Source: Methylomonas sp. MK1
Lineage (GTDB): Bacteria > Pseudomonadota > Gammaproteobacteria > Methylococcales > Methylomonadaceae
DNA length: 64,000 bases
Assembly (NCBI RefSeq): GCF_000365425.1
Contig: NZ_AQOV01000001.1
Coordinates: 3,224,001-3,288,000, forward strand
Direction of reading: 5' to 3'
Shown: one piece after another, positions 25,657 through 39,309 of the stretch
How positions within the stretch are numbered: the first letter of the stretch is position 1
Layout of the letters: each line of letters begins with the position of its first letter
Position numbers and translations under genes: made by a program
Notes under the pieces: generated by a model
Told to the model about the DNA's origin: nothing
Seen by the model: only the letters and a program-made list of their open reading frames with translations
The model's database searches: none

Positions 25657-26425
25657 GATTATTGCGATTACCAACCAAAAAGGCGGAGTCGGCAAAACCA
25701 CCACCAGCGTCAATCTGGCGGCGGCTTTGGCGGCAACTAAGCGCAAGGTGTTGTTAATCGACCTGGATCCGCAAGGCAATGCGGCTATGGGTTGCGGGGT
25801 GAATAAGGAAGAAATCGAATATTCCAGCTGTGAGTTACTGCTGGAAGAAGTGCCGGTTTCCGAGATTGTCGTGAAAAATAAGCAGCTGGGTTTTGATTTG
25901 ATTCCCGGTAACGCTGATTTAACCGCTGCCGAAGTGCAGTTGATGAGCGCGCAGCATCGTGAGCGGCGCCTGGCCGACGCTTTGCTGACGATAAAAGATC
26001 AGTACGATTACATCTTGATCGACTGTCCGCCGTCTTTGAATATGTTGACCTTGAATGCGATGGTGGCTGCCAACAGCGTGTTGATACCGATGCAGTGTGA
26101 ATATTATTCGCTGGAAGGCTTGTCTTCATTGATGTCGACCTTGCGCAGCATCCGCGATAGCGTCAATCCGGGTTTGTATCTGGAAGGCATATTGCGAACC
26201 ATGGTGGATAGTCGCAGTCGCTTGGGTAAGGATGTTTCCGATCAGTTAATCGAATATTTTGGCGACAAAGTTTTCCGAACTACCATTCCCAGAAACATTC
26301 GTCTGGCTGAGGCGCCTAGCCATGGCGTGCCGGTGTTGGCTTACGATAAAGCCTCGCGCGGCGCGATGGCATACATCGCGTTGGCGGGTGAAATGATCAG
26401 AAAAGAAAAAGCGGCAAAAAAATGA
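25649..26425 (+). CDS. parA: Chromosome-partitioning ATPase ParA (Soj)
   Basis: 258 residues. The deviant Walker A is KGGVGKTTTSVNLAAALA at the N-terminus, Walker B is YILIDCPPSLNMLTLNAM, and the length is that of a chromosomal (type Ia-like, no HTH) ParA. It binds DNA as an ATP dimer and moves the ParB-parS complex. It overlaps both rsmG and parB. No full parS palindrome was seen in the window. Confidence 0.96.
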   Translation: MAKIIAITNQKGGVGKTTTSVNLAAALAATKRKVLLIDLDPQGNAAMGCGVNKEEIEYSSCELLLEEVPVSEIVVKNKQLGFDLIPGNADLTAAEVQLMSAQHRERRLADALLTIKDQYDYILIDCPPSLNMLTLNAMVAANSVLIPMQCEYYSLEGLSSLMSTLRSIRDSVNPGLYLEGILRTMVDSRSRLGKDVSDQLIEYFGDKVFRTTIPRNIRLAEAPSHGVPVLAYDKASRGAMAYIALAGEMIRKEKAAKK

Positions 26426-27270
26426 TGCAAAAAAAACGCGGTTTAGGGCGAGGTTTGAGCGAATTGCTGGGCGACGTTAGCGCGCCGGTGCCCGAAAAAT
26501 CTCAAGACTCGCAAAGTTTGCCCATCGAGTTTCTACAGCGCGGCAAGTATCAGCCGCGCAAGGACATGGATCCGGATAAGCTGAAGGAGTTGTCCGATTC
26601 GATTGCTGCGCAAGGCATCATCCAACCTATCATTGTCCGCAAAATAGACGGCGAGAAATATGAAATCATCGCCGGTGAACGCCGTTGGCGGGCGGCGCAA
26701 TTAGCCGAGTTGCAGGATGTGCCAGTGCTGATCAAGGATTTGGATGATCGTTCGGTGATGGCGATAGCCTTGATCGAAAACATTCAGCGCGAGGATTTGA
26801 ATGCGTTGGAAGAAGCCGAGGCACTGCATCGTTTGCAGGACGAGTTCGAGCTCACCCATCAGCAGATCGCCACGGCAGTCGGCAAGTCGCGTACCACGAT
26901 CACCAATTTATTGCGCCTGCTGGAACTGGCTGGCGAAGTGAAAGGCATGTTGGGCAAGGGCTTGCTGGAAATGGGGCATGCCCGTGCCTTGCTGGGTCTG
27001 GATGAAGCCAAACAAGTCGAAATTGCCAACAAGGCCGTCAAACAAGGTTTGACCGTCAGAGCGGTGGAAAAGCTGGTGCGTGAACAGCACGAAGATAAGC
27101 CGGCGGCAGTGAAAAAAATCGATCCGGATACCTTGCGTTTACAGCGAGACCTGAGCGAAAGAACGGGTGCCAAGGTGGAAATCAATCATCAGAGCAGCGG
27201 CAAAGGCAAATTGATTTTTACTTACACCAGCTTAGAAGAGCTGGAAGGCATCATAAAAAAAATCAATTGA
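26422..27270 (+). CDS. parB: Chromosome-partitioning protein ParB (Spo0J)
   Basis: 282 residues. The N-terminal CTP-binding region has the box GERRWRAAQLAEL and IENIQREDLNALEEAEAL. The central helix-turn-helix is LTHQQIATAVGKSRTTITNLLRLLEL. The C-terminal part is a dimerisation domain. ParB loads on parS and slides as a CTP-dependent clamp. It starts inside the parA stop (ATGATG). Confidence 0.96.
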   Translation: MMQKKRGLGRGLSELLGDVSAPVPEKSQDSQSLPIEFLQRGKYQPRKDMDPDKLKELSDSIAAQGIIQPIIVRKIDGEKYEIIAGERRWRAAQLAELQDVPVLIKDLDDRSVMAIALIENIQREDLNALEEAEALHRLQDEFELTHQQIATAVGKSRTTITNLLRLLELAGEVKGMLGKGLLEMGHARALLGLDEAKQVEIANKAVKQGLTVRAVEKLVREQHEDKPAAVKKIDPDTLRLQRDLSERTGAKVEINHQSSGKGKLIFTYTSLEELEGIIKKIN

Positions 27271-27522
27271 GTGCTTCGGTGTTAGCAAATGTCGTATTTC
27301 GGTCATGATACGGAGCTTTGTCTGGTTTGCTACATTGTCTATTTTGGCAATATTTTAGAAAATCAGTGGCTTACGAAATGGCATGTGTATTGCTGTAAGC
27401 GTTGGGATTGAAAGTTCGATATAAAGCCTCTGTGCTTGCTGTTGATCGAGTGTTGGGCAGGGATAGTCTAGCCAAATCAACAAGGTGGCAATGCCAATTG
27501 GTTCCTACCGGACGTGCTTACC

Positions 27523-27551
27523 TTGCTTTAGAAGTGCTGGCTGGATATAAT
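27523..27551 (+). promoter_or_regulatory. Sigma70-type promoter of the ATP synthase operon
   Basis: TTGCTT (27523-27528), a 17-bp spacer and a perfect TATAAT (27546-27551). Start of transcription is expected near 27558, giving an untranslated leader of about 23 bases before atpI. The rest of the 27271-27580 gap shows no gene. Confidence 0.75.
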
Positions 27552-27580
27552 CGCCCAGCTCAAGACGAAAGGGGAAGTAA

Positions 27581-28731
<1,151 letters not shown>

Positions 28732-28734
28732 TAG

Positions 28735-29058
<324 letters not shown>

Positions 29059-29143
29059 TTAGCAATTATCGGATTGAGATGAATAGGCTAATCCCTATTC
29101 CGCATACCGATAGAATGACAACGGCATTACGAGGAAAGCATCA

Positions 29144-29617
29144 ATGAGCATCAATGCTACTCTGATCGGGCAGATGATAACTTTCACACTTCTGGTTTGG
29201 TTTACCATGAAGTATGTCTGGCCACCGATCATTGCCGCTCTGGAAGAGCGCAAAACCAAAATTTCCGAAGGTTTGGCCGCGGCCGAGAAAGGCCAGGAAG
29301 AAATTAAATTGGCCGAGAAAAAAGCCAAAGGCCTGCTGAAGGAAGCAAAAGAACAATCGGCGGAAATCGTCAGCGCAGCGCAAAAACGCGCCAATCAGCT
29401 GGTTGAAGAATCGAAAGATCAAGCCAAAAAAGAAGGCGAGCGTTTGCTTGAAGCCGCAAAAGCCCAGATAGAGCAGGAAATGCTGCAAGCCAAAGAGAGC
29501 TTGCGCAAAGAAGTATCCTCACTGGCTTTGCGTGCCGCTGAACAGATTTTGAAAGAAGAAATCGACAAAGCCAAGCATCAAGACATTCTCAGCAAAGCAG
29601 CGGATCAATTGGGTTAA
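29144..29617 (+). CDS. atpF: ATP synthase subunit b (F0 stator)
   Basis: 157 residues: one N-terminal membrane helix ([20 protein letters not shown]) and a long charged, Ala/Lys/Glu-rich coiled coil to the C-terminus, the peripheral stalk that holds alpha3beta3 against rotation. It lies between atpE and atpH, as in other gammaproteobacteria. Confidence 0.96.
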   Translation: MSINATLIGQMITFTLLVWFTMKYVWPPIIAALEERKTKISEGLAAAEKGQEEIKLAEKKAKGLLKEAKEQSAEIVSAAQKRANQLVEESKDQAKKEGERLLEAAKAQIEQEMLQAKESLRKEVSSLALRAAEQILKEEIDKAKHQDILSKAADQLG

Positions 29618-29620
29618 GCA

Positions 29621-30151
29621 ATGGCTGAATTATCGACATTAGCAAGACCTTACGCGGAAGCGGCTTTCAAGCGCGCCAAGGAAACGGGGTCGTCCAAGCA
29701 ATGGTCCGATTCGTTGACGTTTTTGTCTTTGGTCATTCAGGATGAGGCATTGGCTAACATTGTCAAAAATCCTCGGGTTGGCAAACAGCATACAGCACAG
29801 TTGATTCTGGATATTTGCCAGGATCAGATACAAGACGAAGCCAAGAATCTTCTGAAAGTGTTGATAGAAAATGACAAGCTGCCCTTATTGCCGCAAATTT
29901 CGGTGATGTTCGAGCAGTACAAGGCGGATGATGAAGGCTACGTCAATGTTGATTTATACAGTGCGTACTCGCTAACAAAAGCCGAGCAAGGCAAATATGT
30001 CGCCATGCTGGAAAAGCTTTTGCATAAAAAGGTCAATGCATCCGTTTCTGTCGATAAATCGTTAATTGGGGGCATCCTCGCTAAAGCGGGCGATAAAGTC
30101 ATCGACGGTTCTATCAAAGGCCAGCTTCATCAATTAGCTAAAAGACTTTAA
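29621..30151 (+). CDS. atpH: ATP synthase subunit delta
   Basis: 176 residues, starting MAELSTLARPYAEAAFKRAK, the common N-terminal pattern of delta, and ending with the conserved SLIGGILAKAGDKVIDGSIK-type segment. It links the b subunits to the top of F1. It follows atpF after 3 bp. Confidence 0.96.
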   Translation: MAELSTLARPYAEAAFKRAKETGSSKQWSDSLTFLSLVIQDEALANIVKNPRVGKQHTAQLILDICQDQIQDEAKNLLKVLIENDKLPLLPQISVMFEQYKADDEGYVNVDLYSAYSLTKAEQGKYVAMLEKLLHKKVNASVSVDKSLIGGILAKAGDKVIDGSIKGQLHQLAKRL

Positions 30152-30172
30152 GAGTTAGAGCGGGAAAATAAA

Positions 30173-31714
30173 ATGCAATTAAATCCATCAGAAATAAGTG
30201 ATCTGATCAAAAAGAAGATCGAGAACTTCGACGCCCATATTGAGGCACATACCGAAGGCACCGTAGTCAGTGTCACCGACGGTATTGTTCGGGTTCACGG
30301 TCTGTCGGAAGCAATGCAAGGCGAAATGCTGGAATTCCCTGGCGGCTCTTACGGCATGGCTTTGAACCTGGAAAGAGACTCGGTCGGTGTGGTAATGCTC
30401 GGTGCTTACCAACATATTACCGAAGGCGACACGGTCAAATGTACCGGTAGAATTCTGGAAGTGCCGGTTGGTGAAGCCTTGCTGGGCCGCGTGGTCGATG
30501 CCTTGGGTAACCCAATTGACGGCAAAGGTGCTATCGAAACCAAATTAAGCTCGCCTATCGAAAAAATTGCTCCAGGCGTTATCGCCAGACAATCGGTAGA
30601 TCAACCGGTGCAAATCGGTTTGAAAGCGATTGATTCGATGATTCCTGTTGGTCGCGGCCAACGTGAGTTGATCATCGGGGACAGACAAACCGGTAAAACA
30701 GCCATTGCGATTGATGCGATCATCAATCAAAAAGGTACCGGCATCAAATGTATCTATGTGGCTATCGGCCAAAAACGCTCTTCTATTGCCAACGTGGTTC
30801 GCAAACTGGAAGAGCACGGCGCGATGGAGCACACCATCATCGTGGTCGCTTCGGCTTCTGAATCGGCGGCGCTGCAATTTATTGCACCCTACACCGGTTG
30901 CTCGATGGGCGAATATTTCCGCGACATCGGCGAAGATGCACTGATCATTTATGACGATTTGACCAAGCAAGCTTGGGCGTATCGCCAAATTTCCTTGCTG
31001 TTGCGTCGTCCGCCAGGTCGTGAAGCGTATCCAGGTGACGTGTTCTACATTCACTCGCGCTTGCTGGAACGTGCGGCTCGGATCAACGCGGTTGAAGTAG
31101 AAAAACTGACCAACGGTAAAGTGAAAGGCAAAACCGGTTCATTGACTGCGTTGCCGATTATCGAAACGCAAGGTGGCGACGTGTCGGCTTTCGTTCCGAC
31201 CAACGTAATTTCCATCACCGACGGCCAGATCTTCCTGGAAACCGGTCTGTTCAACTCAGGTATTCGTCCAGCGGTTAACGCCGGTCTGTCGGTATCGCGG
31301 GTGGGTGGTGCAGCGCAAACCAAGATCATCAAAAAGTTGGGTGGCGGTATTCGTCTGGATTTGGCGCAGTTCCGCGAGTTGGCGGCGTTTGCTCAGTTCG
31401 CTTCCGATTTGGACGAAAGCACACGTAAGCAAATCGAACGCGGACAACGCGTTACCGAACTGATGAAACAAAATCAATACGCGCCGATGTCGGTCGCGGA
31501 CATGAGTGTTTCCTTGTATGCGGCTAACGCTGGTTTCCTGGATAGCTTGGAAGTTAAAAAAGTCCGCGATTTCGAAGCGGCTTTGTTGGACTTCATGCAT
31601 GCCGACGAGTCAGCTTTGATGGCTAAAATTAACGAGAAAGGCGACTATAACGACGAAATTCAAAAAGGCATTCACAGTGCCATTGAACGTTTCGTCAAGA
31701 CCGGTAGCTGGTAA
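30173..31714 (+). CDS. atpA: ATP synthase subunit alpha
   Basis: 513 residues, normal length. Walker [16 protein letters not shown], the alpha signature [24 protein letters not shown] segment, and the catalytic-interface Arg region ([18 protein letters not shown]) are intact. It forms the non-catalytic nucleotide sites of F1. Confidence 0.98.
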   Translation: MQLNPSEISDLIKKKIENFDAHIEAHTEGTVVSVTDGIVRVHGLSEAMQGEMLEFPGGSYGMALNLERDSVGVVMLGAYQHITEGDTVKCTGRILEVPVGEALLGRVVDALGNPIDGKGAIETKLSSPIEKIAPGVIARQSVDQPVQIGLKAIDSMIPVGRGQRELIIGDRQTGKTAIAIDAIINQKGTGIKCIYVAIGQKRSSIANVVRKLEEHGAMEHTIIVVASASESAALQFIAPYTGCSMGEYFRDIGEDALIIYDDLTKQAWAYRQISLLLRRPPGREAYPGDVFYIHSRLLERAARINAVEVEKLTNGKVKGKTGSLTALPIIETQGGDVSAFVPTNVISITDGQIFLETGLFNSGIRPAVNAGLSVSRVGGAAQTKIIKKLGGGIRLDLAQFRELAAFAQFASDLDESTRKQIERGQRVTELMKQNQYAPMSVADMSVSLYAANAGFLDSLEVKKVRDFEAALLDFMHADESALMAKINEKGDYNDEIQKGIHSAIERFVKTGSW

Positions 31715-31725
31715 AGGGTCCGCAC

Positions 31726-32589
31726 ATGGCTGTTGGCAAAGAGATACGTACCAAGATCGCGAGTATTAAAAATACTCAGAAGATTACTCGGGCCATGGAA
31801 ATGGTGGCCGCGAGCAAGATGCGTAAAACCAAAGACAGAATGCAGGCCACCCGGCCTTACGCGAAGAAGATAGGCCAGATCATCAAACATCTGGCTTATG
31901 CCAATCCCGAATACAAGCATCCTTTTTTGATCGAACGCGAAGTCAAGCGCATCGGCATTATCGTAGTGAGTTCAGATAGAGGTTTGTGTGGTGGTCTGAA
32001 TGCCAATTTGTTCCGGAAAGTGTTGGGCGAAATGCAACAATGGCAAAGCCAGCAAATCGCAGTAGACGTCTGTACTATCGGCAGCAAGGCTGCGGGCTTT
32101 TTCAGCATGATCAAAGCCAATTTGATCGGACAAGTCTCCAAATTGGGCGACACACCGCATCAGAACGACATCATCGGCACGATCAAGATCATGTTGGATG
32201 CGTTTACTGCCGGCGAGATTGATGAATTGTTTTTGATCAGTAACGATTTCGTAAACACTATGACGCAAAAACCGGTCGTGCAAAAATTGTTGCCGGTTGC
32301 TGTGGGCGATTTAGGCGAAGAGTCCAAAGGTCGCTGGGATTACTTATACGAACCTGATGCTAAAGAAGTATTGGATAGTTTATTGATCCGATATGTGGAA
32401 TCCGCGGTTTTCCAAGGTTTAGTGGAAAACAACGCCTGCGAGCAGGCTGCCCGAATGGTGGCAATGAAAAGCGCATCCGATAACGCCGGTAATATCATTA
32501 AAGAATTGCAGTTGGTTTATAACAAAGCCAGACAAGCCGCAATTACGCAAGAGATTTCCGAAATTGTGGCCGGCGCTGCTGCTGTTTAG
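31726..32589 (+). CDS. atpG: ATP synthase subunit gamma
   Basis: 287 residues. The N- and C-terminal helices that form the central shaft are clear ([20 protein letters not shown] and [20 protein letters not shown]), with [18 protein letters not shown] in the middle domain. It turns inside alpha3beta3 and couples the c-ring to catalysis. Confidence 0.97.
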   Translation: MAVGKEIRTKIASIKNTQKITRAMEMVAASKMRKTKDRMQATRPYAKKIGQIIKHLAYANPEYKHPFLIEREVKRIGIIVVSSDRGLCGGLNANLFRKVLGEMQQWQSQQIAVDVCTIGSKAAGFFSMIKANLIGQVSKLGDTPHQNDIIGTIKIMLDAFTAGEIDELFLISNDFVNTMTQKPVVQKLLPVAVGDLGEESKGRWDYLYEPDAKEVLDSLLIRYVESAVFQGLVENNACEQAARMVAMKSASDNAGNIIKELQLVYNKARQAAITQEISEIVAGAAAV

Positions 32590-32612
32590 AGCATCACGAC
32601 AAGTTTAGATAG

Positions 32613-34007
<1,395 letters not shown>

Positions 34008-34031
34008 ACCACCTCATAGGAGAGTTTTGAC

Positions 34032-34454
34032 ATGGCAATGACAATTCATGTGGACATCGTCAGTGCGGAGCAGGAAATCTTTTCCGGCTTGGCTGAAATG
34101 GTCTTCGCACCGGCGGAAATGGGCGATGTTGGTATCGCACCGCGCCACGCGCCGTTGATCACCAAGCTTAAACCCGGCGAAGTAAGGGTTAAGCTGAGTG
34201 ACAAGGAATCGCAGGCGTTTTATGTCTCGGGTGGTTTTCTGGAAGTTCAGCCGCACCTGGTGACCGTATTGGCGGATACCGCGATCAGAGCAAAAGACAT
34301 CGACGAAGCCGCAGCCTTGCAAGCTAAATCCAGAGCGGAAGAAATGCTGAGCGATAAATCGGGTAAATACGATTACGCGATTGCACAAGCCGAATTGGCG
34401 CAAGCTGTAAACCAGTTGAGAACTTTGGAAAGATTAAGAAAACGTGGTGCGTAA
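34032..34454 (+). CDS. atpC: ATP synthase subunit epsilon
   Basis: 140 residues: N-terminal beta sandwich ([20 protein letters not shown], then [20 protein letters not shown]) and a C-terminal helical hairpin that can inhibit ATP hydrolysis. It is the last gene of the atp operon and is followed by a strong terminator. Confidence 0.97.
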   Translation: MAMTIHVDIVSAEQEIFSGLAEMVFAPAEMGDVGIAPRHAPLITKLKPGEVRVKLSDKESQAFYVSGGFLEVQPHLVTVLADTAIRAKDIDEAAALQAKSRAEEMLSDKSGKYDYAIAQAELAQAVNQLRTLERLRKRGA

Positions 34455-34478
34455 ACCATTTATTGCGTAAAAATATAA

Positions 34479-34510
34479 GCCCGATGACGTTTCGTTATCG
34501 GGCTTTTTTT
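34479..34510 (+). terminator. Rho-independent terminator after atpC
   Basis: The stem GCCCGATGACG pairs with CGTTATCGGGC (one wobble) around a TTT loop, followed by seven T. It separates the atp operon from glmU, whose start is 17 bp after it. GlmU may be read by leak-through or from a promoter in the terminator region. Confidence 0.9.
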
Positions 34511-34526
34511 GTTTTAAGGAATAGCA

Positions 34527-35948
34527 ATGTCGATTAAAACCATCATCTTGGCAGCCGGCCAAGGCACCAGAATGCGTTCGTCGCGGCCCAAAGTACTGCA
34601 CGAAATCGCCAATAAAGCGCTATTGCAGCATGTCTACGAAACCAGTTTGGCGCTGGAAAACAACCAGATTTTCATCATTTACGGCCACGGTGGCGAAACG
34701 GTCAAACAAACTTTATGCAGTTTGAATGCCACCTGGATCGAGCAGAAACAGCAGCTAGGCACGGGGCATGCGGTACAGCAAGCGATCCACCATGTGGACG
34801 ACCCGGATACTGTTTTGATTCTGTATGGCGATGTGCCTTTATTAAATGCCAAAACCATTCAAACTCTATTGCACAAGGTAAGCTTGACGTCGTTGGCCTT
34901 GCTGACCGTGAATCTGGATGATCCAACCGGTTACGGCCGTATCGTCCGCGACAAAGATCATTCCGTCGTCAAAATAGTCGAACAAAAAGACGCCAACGAA
35001 GCCGAGTTGCAAATCACTGAAGGCAACACCGGCATCCTGGCCTGCAAAGGTAGCCAGTTAAAGCAATGGCTGTCCAGGTTGAGCAATAACAACGCGCAAA
35101 ACGAATACTATTTGACGGACATTATCGAAATGGCTGTGGAGGATGGGCTTAGTGTCGAAACCACTCAAGCCGGCAGTCAGGATGAAGTATTAGGTGTGAA
35201 TAATCGCAGCCAATTGGCGCACTTGGAGCGAGTGTATCAATGGGAACAAGCACAGGCGTTGATGGAAAAAGGCGTCACACTCCGCGATCCTGCACGCGTC
35301 GATGTCAGAGGCAGTTTTGCCGAACTGGGCCAGGATATCGACGTGGATATTAATGTCATCTTCGAAGGCATTAATCGTATCGGTTCCAACGTCAAAATCG
35401 GTCCTAACTGCCTGATTAAAAACGCCAGCATCGCCAATGATGTCGAGATATTCGCCAACAGCGTGATCGAGGATGCCTCAGTCGGCGCCGGCAGCCGTAT
35501 TGGCCCCTTCGCTCGTCTGCGTCCGCAAACTGAACTGGCCGATCATGTACATGTTGGAAATTTTGTGGAGATCAAGAAATCCACCGTTGCCACCGGCAGC
35601 AAAATTAACCATTTAAGCTATATTGGCGATAGCGAAGTGGGTAGCAAAGTTAATATCGGCGCCGGCACCATCACCTGCAATTACGATGGCGTGAATAAAT
35701 TCAAAACCATTATCGGCGATGGTGCCTTCATCGGCTCAGATACCCAATTGGTGGCGCCTGTGACGGTGGGTAAAAACGCTACGATTGGTGCTGGCTCAAC
35801 CATTACCCGCGATACGCCGGAAAATCAGTTAACCCTTAGCCGGACCAAACAGCTTAGCGTGCCGACCTGGCAGCGTCCGGTTAAAGCGGAGATTGTTCCA
35901 GACAATCTTCCGCATTCCTCACGTCCAAGTGAGTCACAGGAGAAATAA
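34527..35948 (+). CDS. glmU: Bifunctional UDP-N-acetylglucosamine pyrophosphorylase / glucosamine-1-phosphate acetyltransferase
   Basis: 473 residues. The N-terminal uridyltransferase has [20 protein letters not shown] and the substrate loop [11 protein letters not shown]. The C-terminal half is a left-handed beta helix of hexapeptide repeats (from about residue 250) with the acetyltransferase residues around [20 protein letters not shown]. It makes UDP-GlcNAc for peptidoglycan and LPS. It runs almost directly into glmS, which makes its precursor. Confidence 0.97.
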   Translation: MSIKTIILAAGQGTRMRSSRPKVLHEIANKALLQHVYETSLALENNQIFIIYGHGGETVKQTLCSLNATWIEQKQQLGTGHAVQQAIHHVDDPDTVLILYGDVPLLNAKTIQTLLHKVSLTSLALLTVNLDDPTGYGRIVRDKDHSVVKIVEQKDANEAELQITEGNTGILACKGSQLKQWLSRLSNNNAQNEYYLTDIIEMAVEDGLSVETTQAGSQDEVLGVNNRSQLAHLERVYQWEQAQALMEKGVTLRDPARVDVRGSFAELGQDIDVDINVIFEGINRIGSNVKIGPNCLIKNASIANDVEIFANSVIEDASVGAGSRIGPFARLRPQTELADHVHVGNFVEIKKSTVATGSKINHLSYIGDSEVGSKVNIGAGTITCNYDGVNKFKTIIGDGAFIGSDTQLVAPVTVGKNATIGAGSTITRDTPENQLTLSRTKQLSVPTWQRPVKAEIVPDNLPHSSRPSESQEK

Positions 35949-35949
35949 T

Positions 35950-37779
35950 ATGTGTGGGATAGTCGCGGGAGTTGCACAACGTAATGTTGTGCCGATTTTG
36001 CTGGAAGGCCTGAAGCGCCTGGAATATCGCGGCTACGATTCGGCCGGTTTGGCCGTGGTCAGTCAAGGCGAAATTTTCCGCAAACGTGAGCTGGGTAAAG
36101 TCAAAGGCCTGGAAGCCTTAATCGCCGCCGATCCTATCGAAGGCACTATCGGCATTGCCCATACCCGCTGGGCCACCCACGGCAAACCCAGCACCCGCAA
36201 TGCTCACCCCCATGTTAGTCGCGATAAAGTGGCGGTAGTGCATAACGGTATTATCGAGAACCACGATCATCTGCGTACGGCTTTGCAACAGAACGGCTTC
36301 GAATTCACATCAGAAACTGATACCGAAGTCATCGTCCATAAAATTGCCGAAGATCTGCAAACCTCCGACAGCCTGTTAAGCGCGGTAAAAGCCACGGTCG
36401 CCACCTTGCAAGGCGCCTACGCGCTGGGCGTGGTCTACATAGACTGCCCCGATACCTTGATCGCCTGCCGCAAAGGCAGTCCCTTGGTCATTGGCGTCGG
36501 CATCGGCGAATATTTTATAGCATCCGATATAGCCGCCCTCTTACCGGTTACCCAGCGCTTCATTTTCTTGGAAGACGGCGATATTGCCGAATTGAAAATC
36601 GACAGCCTGGTGATTTACGACGAGAACGACCACCGCGTCGAACGCCCTATCGTTGAGAGCCAACTGAAAGCCGATTCAGTCGACAAAGGCAAATACCGTC
36701 ACTACATGCTCAAGGAGATCTACGAGCAAGCCTGGGCGGTTTCCGAAACCCTGGAAGGTCGTTTCATCGACAACCGCTTACAGGATAATGCCTTCGGCCA
36801 CAATGCCGCCGAAGTCTTCGATCAAATCAAATCCGTGCAGATTCTGGCCTGCGGCACTAGCTATCATTCCGGCTTGGTGGCACGCTACTGGTTCGAGAAA
36901 CTGGCGCGAGTGCCATGCTCCATAGAAGTGGCTAGCGAATTCAGGTATCGCAATCCGGTTATTTCCCCGGATACCCTAGTCGTCACCATTTCCCAATCCG
37001 GCGAAACCGCCGACACATTGGCCGCGCTACTGGAAGCCAAACGCCTGGGCGTCAAACATTCGCTGGTGATATGCAACGCCCCGGAAAGCTCGCTGGTGCG
37101 CGAATCCGATCTGGTCATGATGACCCGCGCTGGCCCGGAAATTGGTGTGGCTTCCACCAAAGCCTTCACCACCCAGTTGGTGGCCTTGCTGATGTTGATC
37201 ATCGCTGTCGGCCGCCGCTTTGCGTTGACCAAGGAAACGGAAGAGACAATCGTCTCCGAGTTATTCAGCCTGCCCGGCAACATCGAAAAAGTGCTGAAGC
37301 TCGACAACGCCATCGAATTGCTGTCGCAGCGCTTTGCCGACAAGCACAACGCTCTGTTCCTTGGTCGCGGTACCCATTACCCGATCGCGATGGAAGGGGC
37401 ATTGAAGCTGAAGGAGATTTCCTATATTCACGCCGAAGCCTATCCGGCCGGCGAGTTGAAACACGGCCCGCTGGCGTTAATCGACGCGGAAATGCCGGTC
37501 GTGACCGTGGCGCCAAACAACAACCTGCTGGAAAAGCTGAAATCCAATATTCAGGAAGTCAGCGCCCGTGGCGGGCAATTGATCGTGTTCATGGATGAAG
37601 AACTGGCGGAAAGCAGCGACGAAAACGTGCAAATCGTCAAAATGCCCAGCGTCGCCAACATCATCTCGCCTATCGTCTACACGATACCGCTGCAACTGCT
37701 GTCCTACCACGTCGCCGTACTCAAAGGCACCGACGTCGACCAGCCGCGCAATTTAGCCAAGTCGGTCACGGTGGAATAG
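35950..37779 (+). CDS. glmS: Glucosamine-fructose-6-phosphate aminotransferase
   Basis: 609 residues from ATG 35950, which places the nucleophilic Cys at position 2 ([10 protein letters not shown]) after removal of Met. The glutaminase domain has [11 protein letters not shown] and [12 protein letters not shown]; the two SIS domains have [16 protein letters not shown] and SQSGETADT, and it ends [15 protein letters not shown]. It forms glucosamine-6-P from fructose-6-P and glutamine. The 3' end of glmS is a known insertion point for Tn7-like and other elements. A second copy of this tail lies 950 bp downstream. Confidence 0.98.
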   Translation: MCGIVAGVAQRNVVPILLEGLKRLEYRGYDSAGLAVVSQGEIFRKRELGKVKGLEALIAADPIEGTIGIAHTRWATHGKPSTRNAHPHVSRDKVAVVHNGIIENHDHLRTALQQNGFEFTSETDTEVIVHKIAEDLQTSDSLLSAVKATVATLQGAYALGVVYIDCPDTLIACRKGSPLVIGVGIGEYFIASDIAALLPVTQRFIFLEDGDIAELKIDSLVIYDENDHRVERPIVESQLKADSVDKGKYRHYMLKEIYEQAWAVSETLEGRFIDNRLQDNAFGHNAAEVFDQIKSVQILACGTSYHSGLVARYWFEKLARVPCSIEVASEFRYRNPVISPDTLVVTISQSGETADTLAALLEAKRLGVKHSLVICNAPESSLVRESDLVMMTRAGPEIGVASTKAFTTQLVALLMLIIAVGRRFALTKETEETIVSELFSLPGNIEKVLKLDNAIELLSQRFADKHNALFLGRGTHYPIAMEGALKLKEISYIHAEAYPAGELKHGPLALIDAEMPVVTVAPNNNLLEKLKSNIQEVSARGGQLIVFMDEELAESSDENVQIVKMPSVANIISPIVYTIPLQLLSYHVAVLKGTDVDQPRNLAKSVTVE

Positions 37780-37825
37780 CGGAGGATTCGGCGGAAAGGA
37801 TTCCGTGGTTGTTCGGTTTGAATTT

Positions 37826-37864
37826 AAGGGTTTGTCGGGTTAAGTCTCGGCAAACCCTTTTTTT
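37826..37864 (+). terminator. Terminator of glmS
   Basis: AAGGGTTTGTCG pairs with CGGCAAACCCTT (one wobble), followed by a T-run. The same hairpin with the same upstream bases is found again at 38838 and 57979. Confidence 0.88.
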
Positions 37865-38149
37865 CTAGTTACGATCTACTCGTTGTATTGGGAGTTAGGT
37901 AATGGCGGGGAGGAGCGAGATCGAACTAGAACAGCCATTCGCGGTAATTGATTGATCGGACTGACCTGCGCCTGATAACGGATGGGCGTTATACAATGTC
38001 ATGTAAGATGATCAAATCAAATTCACAAAAATTTGGTAAATTGCAGTAAGGATGGGGTAAAACTAGTTAGATCACCCTAGTGTTACCCTATCGACCCTCG
38101 GACCTTCCGAGTTGCACTAATTTAAAATAACTATTACAGCGAGGTGCTT

Positions 38150-38428
38150 ATGATGAGTATTAAATCAAAAGAAAGTAGATTGGCGGTATGTCTTTGCACA
38201 CTATCGGTACTGTTAACGCCAGTGCCAACCCAGGCAGACACAGTAATTTTGTTGGCTGCGGCAGAAACCGGGTCGGTAGCTGCGAGACAGGCTGCTGATC
38301 AGAAGGCCGCGCTGGCAAAAAAGGCTGCGGAGAGAGAGGCAAAAAAGGCAGCTGAGGCACAAGTGCCGGCTGAGGCGGTAGTGCCCGCGGAGAACAAGAC
38401 GCCTGCCGAGGTACAAAAGGGAAAATAA
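38150..38428 (+). CDS. Small exported Ala/Lys-rich protein
   Basis: 92 residues from ATG 38150 (GAGG five bases upstream; ATG 38153 is also possible). Residues of about 8-30 form a signal peptide (SRLAVCLCTLSVLLTPVPTQA), with a likely cut after TQA. The rest is nearly all Ala, Lys, Glu, Gln, Val and Pro, probably a helix followed by an extended tail. No known domain. It sits between the true glmS end and the second glmS tail. The 370 bp before it hold only the glmS terminator. Coding is likely from the ribosome site and signal peptide, but function is unknown. Confidence 0.6.
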   Translation: MMSIKSKESRLAVCLCTLSVLLTPVPTQADTVILLAAAETGSVAARQAADQKAALAKKAAEREAKKAAEAQVPAEAVVPAENKTPAEVQKGK

Positions 38429-38731
38429 TCGGTGTGCAGAAACCAATGGGGGGCAGACTCCATTGGTTTTGAGTAGTCGCCTAACTCAACGCTCCAGCGA
38501 ACTGCGCTAAACATCGTGTTATTTAGAAGCAGATTTTAGTTTCAAGTATGTGCTGAATGGCGGTTTATCTCACGGTCGCCACCCGATCTATTGTCGCCAG
38601 ATAAGATTTGATTTGCGGTGACAGTAAAAGGCCAGTGAGCTGTCATTCAAAATGTAGGTGCGATTAGCTTGCATAATCGCGCATTTCGAAGTCAACATTC
38701 CTCCGATTACGCTATCACTAATCGGAGCAGG

Positions 38732-38791
38732 CTCAAAGGTACCGACGTCAACCAACCGCGTAATTTAGCCAAGTCGGTGACGGTGGAATAG
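38732..38791 (+). pseudogene. Second copy of the glmS 3' end
   Basis: Twenty codons read [19 protein letters not shown] and a stop, the same as the glmS C-terminus except Asp to Asn. Differences at the DNA level are mostly silent. The similarity runs on through the terminator to about 38891 (compare 37720-37887). Just before it, CTCCGATTA/TAATCGGAG forms an inverted repeat (38701-38727). This is a fragment, not a gene. Confidence 0.88.
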
Positions 38792-38837
38792 CGGGGGTTT
38801 TGACGGAACGGATTCTGTGTTTGTTCAGTTTGAATTT

Positions 38838-38869
38838 AAGGGTTTGTCGGGTTCGGCAAACCCTTTTTT
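38838..38869 (+). terminator. Second copy of the glmS terminator
   Basis: AAGGGTTTGTCGGG with a short loop, then CGGCAAACCC and six T. It is part of the duplicated glmS end and may still stop transcription coming from the small exported gene. Confidence 0.8.
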
Positions 38870-39006
38870 GCGAGTTGCGGTCTAGTCGTTGAACATCTAG
38901 TTTGATGATGACGGGGGAAGGTCGATCGACTCCGAGCGGAAATTGGTATATTTATTCTTGAATGCCGGTTTGAAATTTAAATTGGCCATTCAAATTTCGG
39001 AAGTTG

Positions 39007-39088
39007 TAGGGTGGATAAGCGAAGCGTCATCCACCAAGAATAGAAGATTTTTAAATAGGTGGATGGCGCTTCGCTTATCCACCCTACG
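39007..39088. repeat. Long near-perfect palindrome
   Basis: Arms 39007-39036 and 39059-39088 are reverse complements over 30 bp with one mismatch (arm starts GTAGGGTGGATAAGCG), with a 22-bp loop. This is a common dispersed repeat type in proteobacterial genomes. The 38429-39309 gap otherwise holds only the glmS tail copy and the direct repeat that follows. Confidence 0.85.
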
Positions 39089-39095
39089 GCCCTAA

Positions 39096-39290
39096 CTCGG
39101 ATTGTTACCGGCTACATCAATCGGATGCAATAAAACGAAACTGCAACCCACTTAAGCCTCTAACTGCATTTTATGGAACCGATTATCAACAGGGACGTGA
39201 TTGCCATATGCATACCAACAACCTTTTGCACGATAAATCGATTCGATGCCTTCAGGTCTTTTGGGAACCGGTAACCCTTTGGATGATCAC
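39096..39290 (+). repeat. Direct repeat, copy A (upstream of a secreted protein gene)
   Basis: About 190 bp shared with 43391-43582, roughly three quarters identical by eye. Best-conserved pieces are CGGATTGTTA, TGCAACCCACTTAAGCC, ATTTTATGGAA, CAACAGGGA and TTTGGGAA. Both copies stand just before genes for exported proteins. Confidence 0.7.
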
Positions 39291-39309
39291 GGGAATAGCT
39301 GAGATTAAT

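Noticed and set aside
25030..27270. parS site near parAB
   Set aside because: I looked for the TGTTTCACGTGAAACA-type palindrome here and across the window and did not see one.
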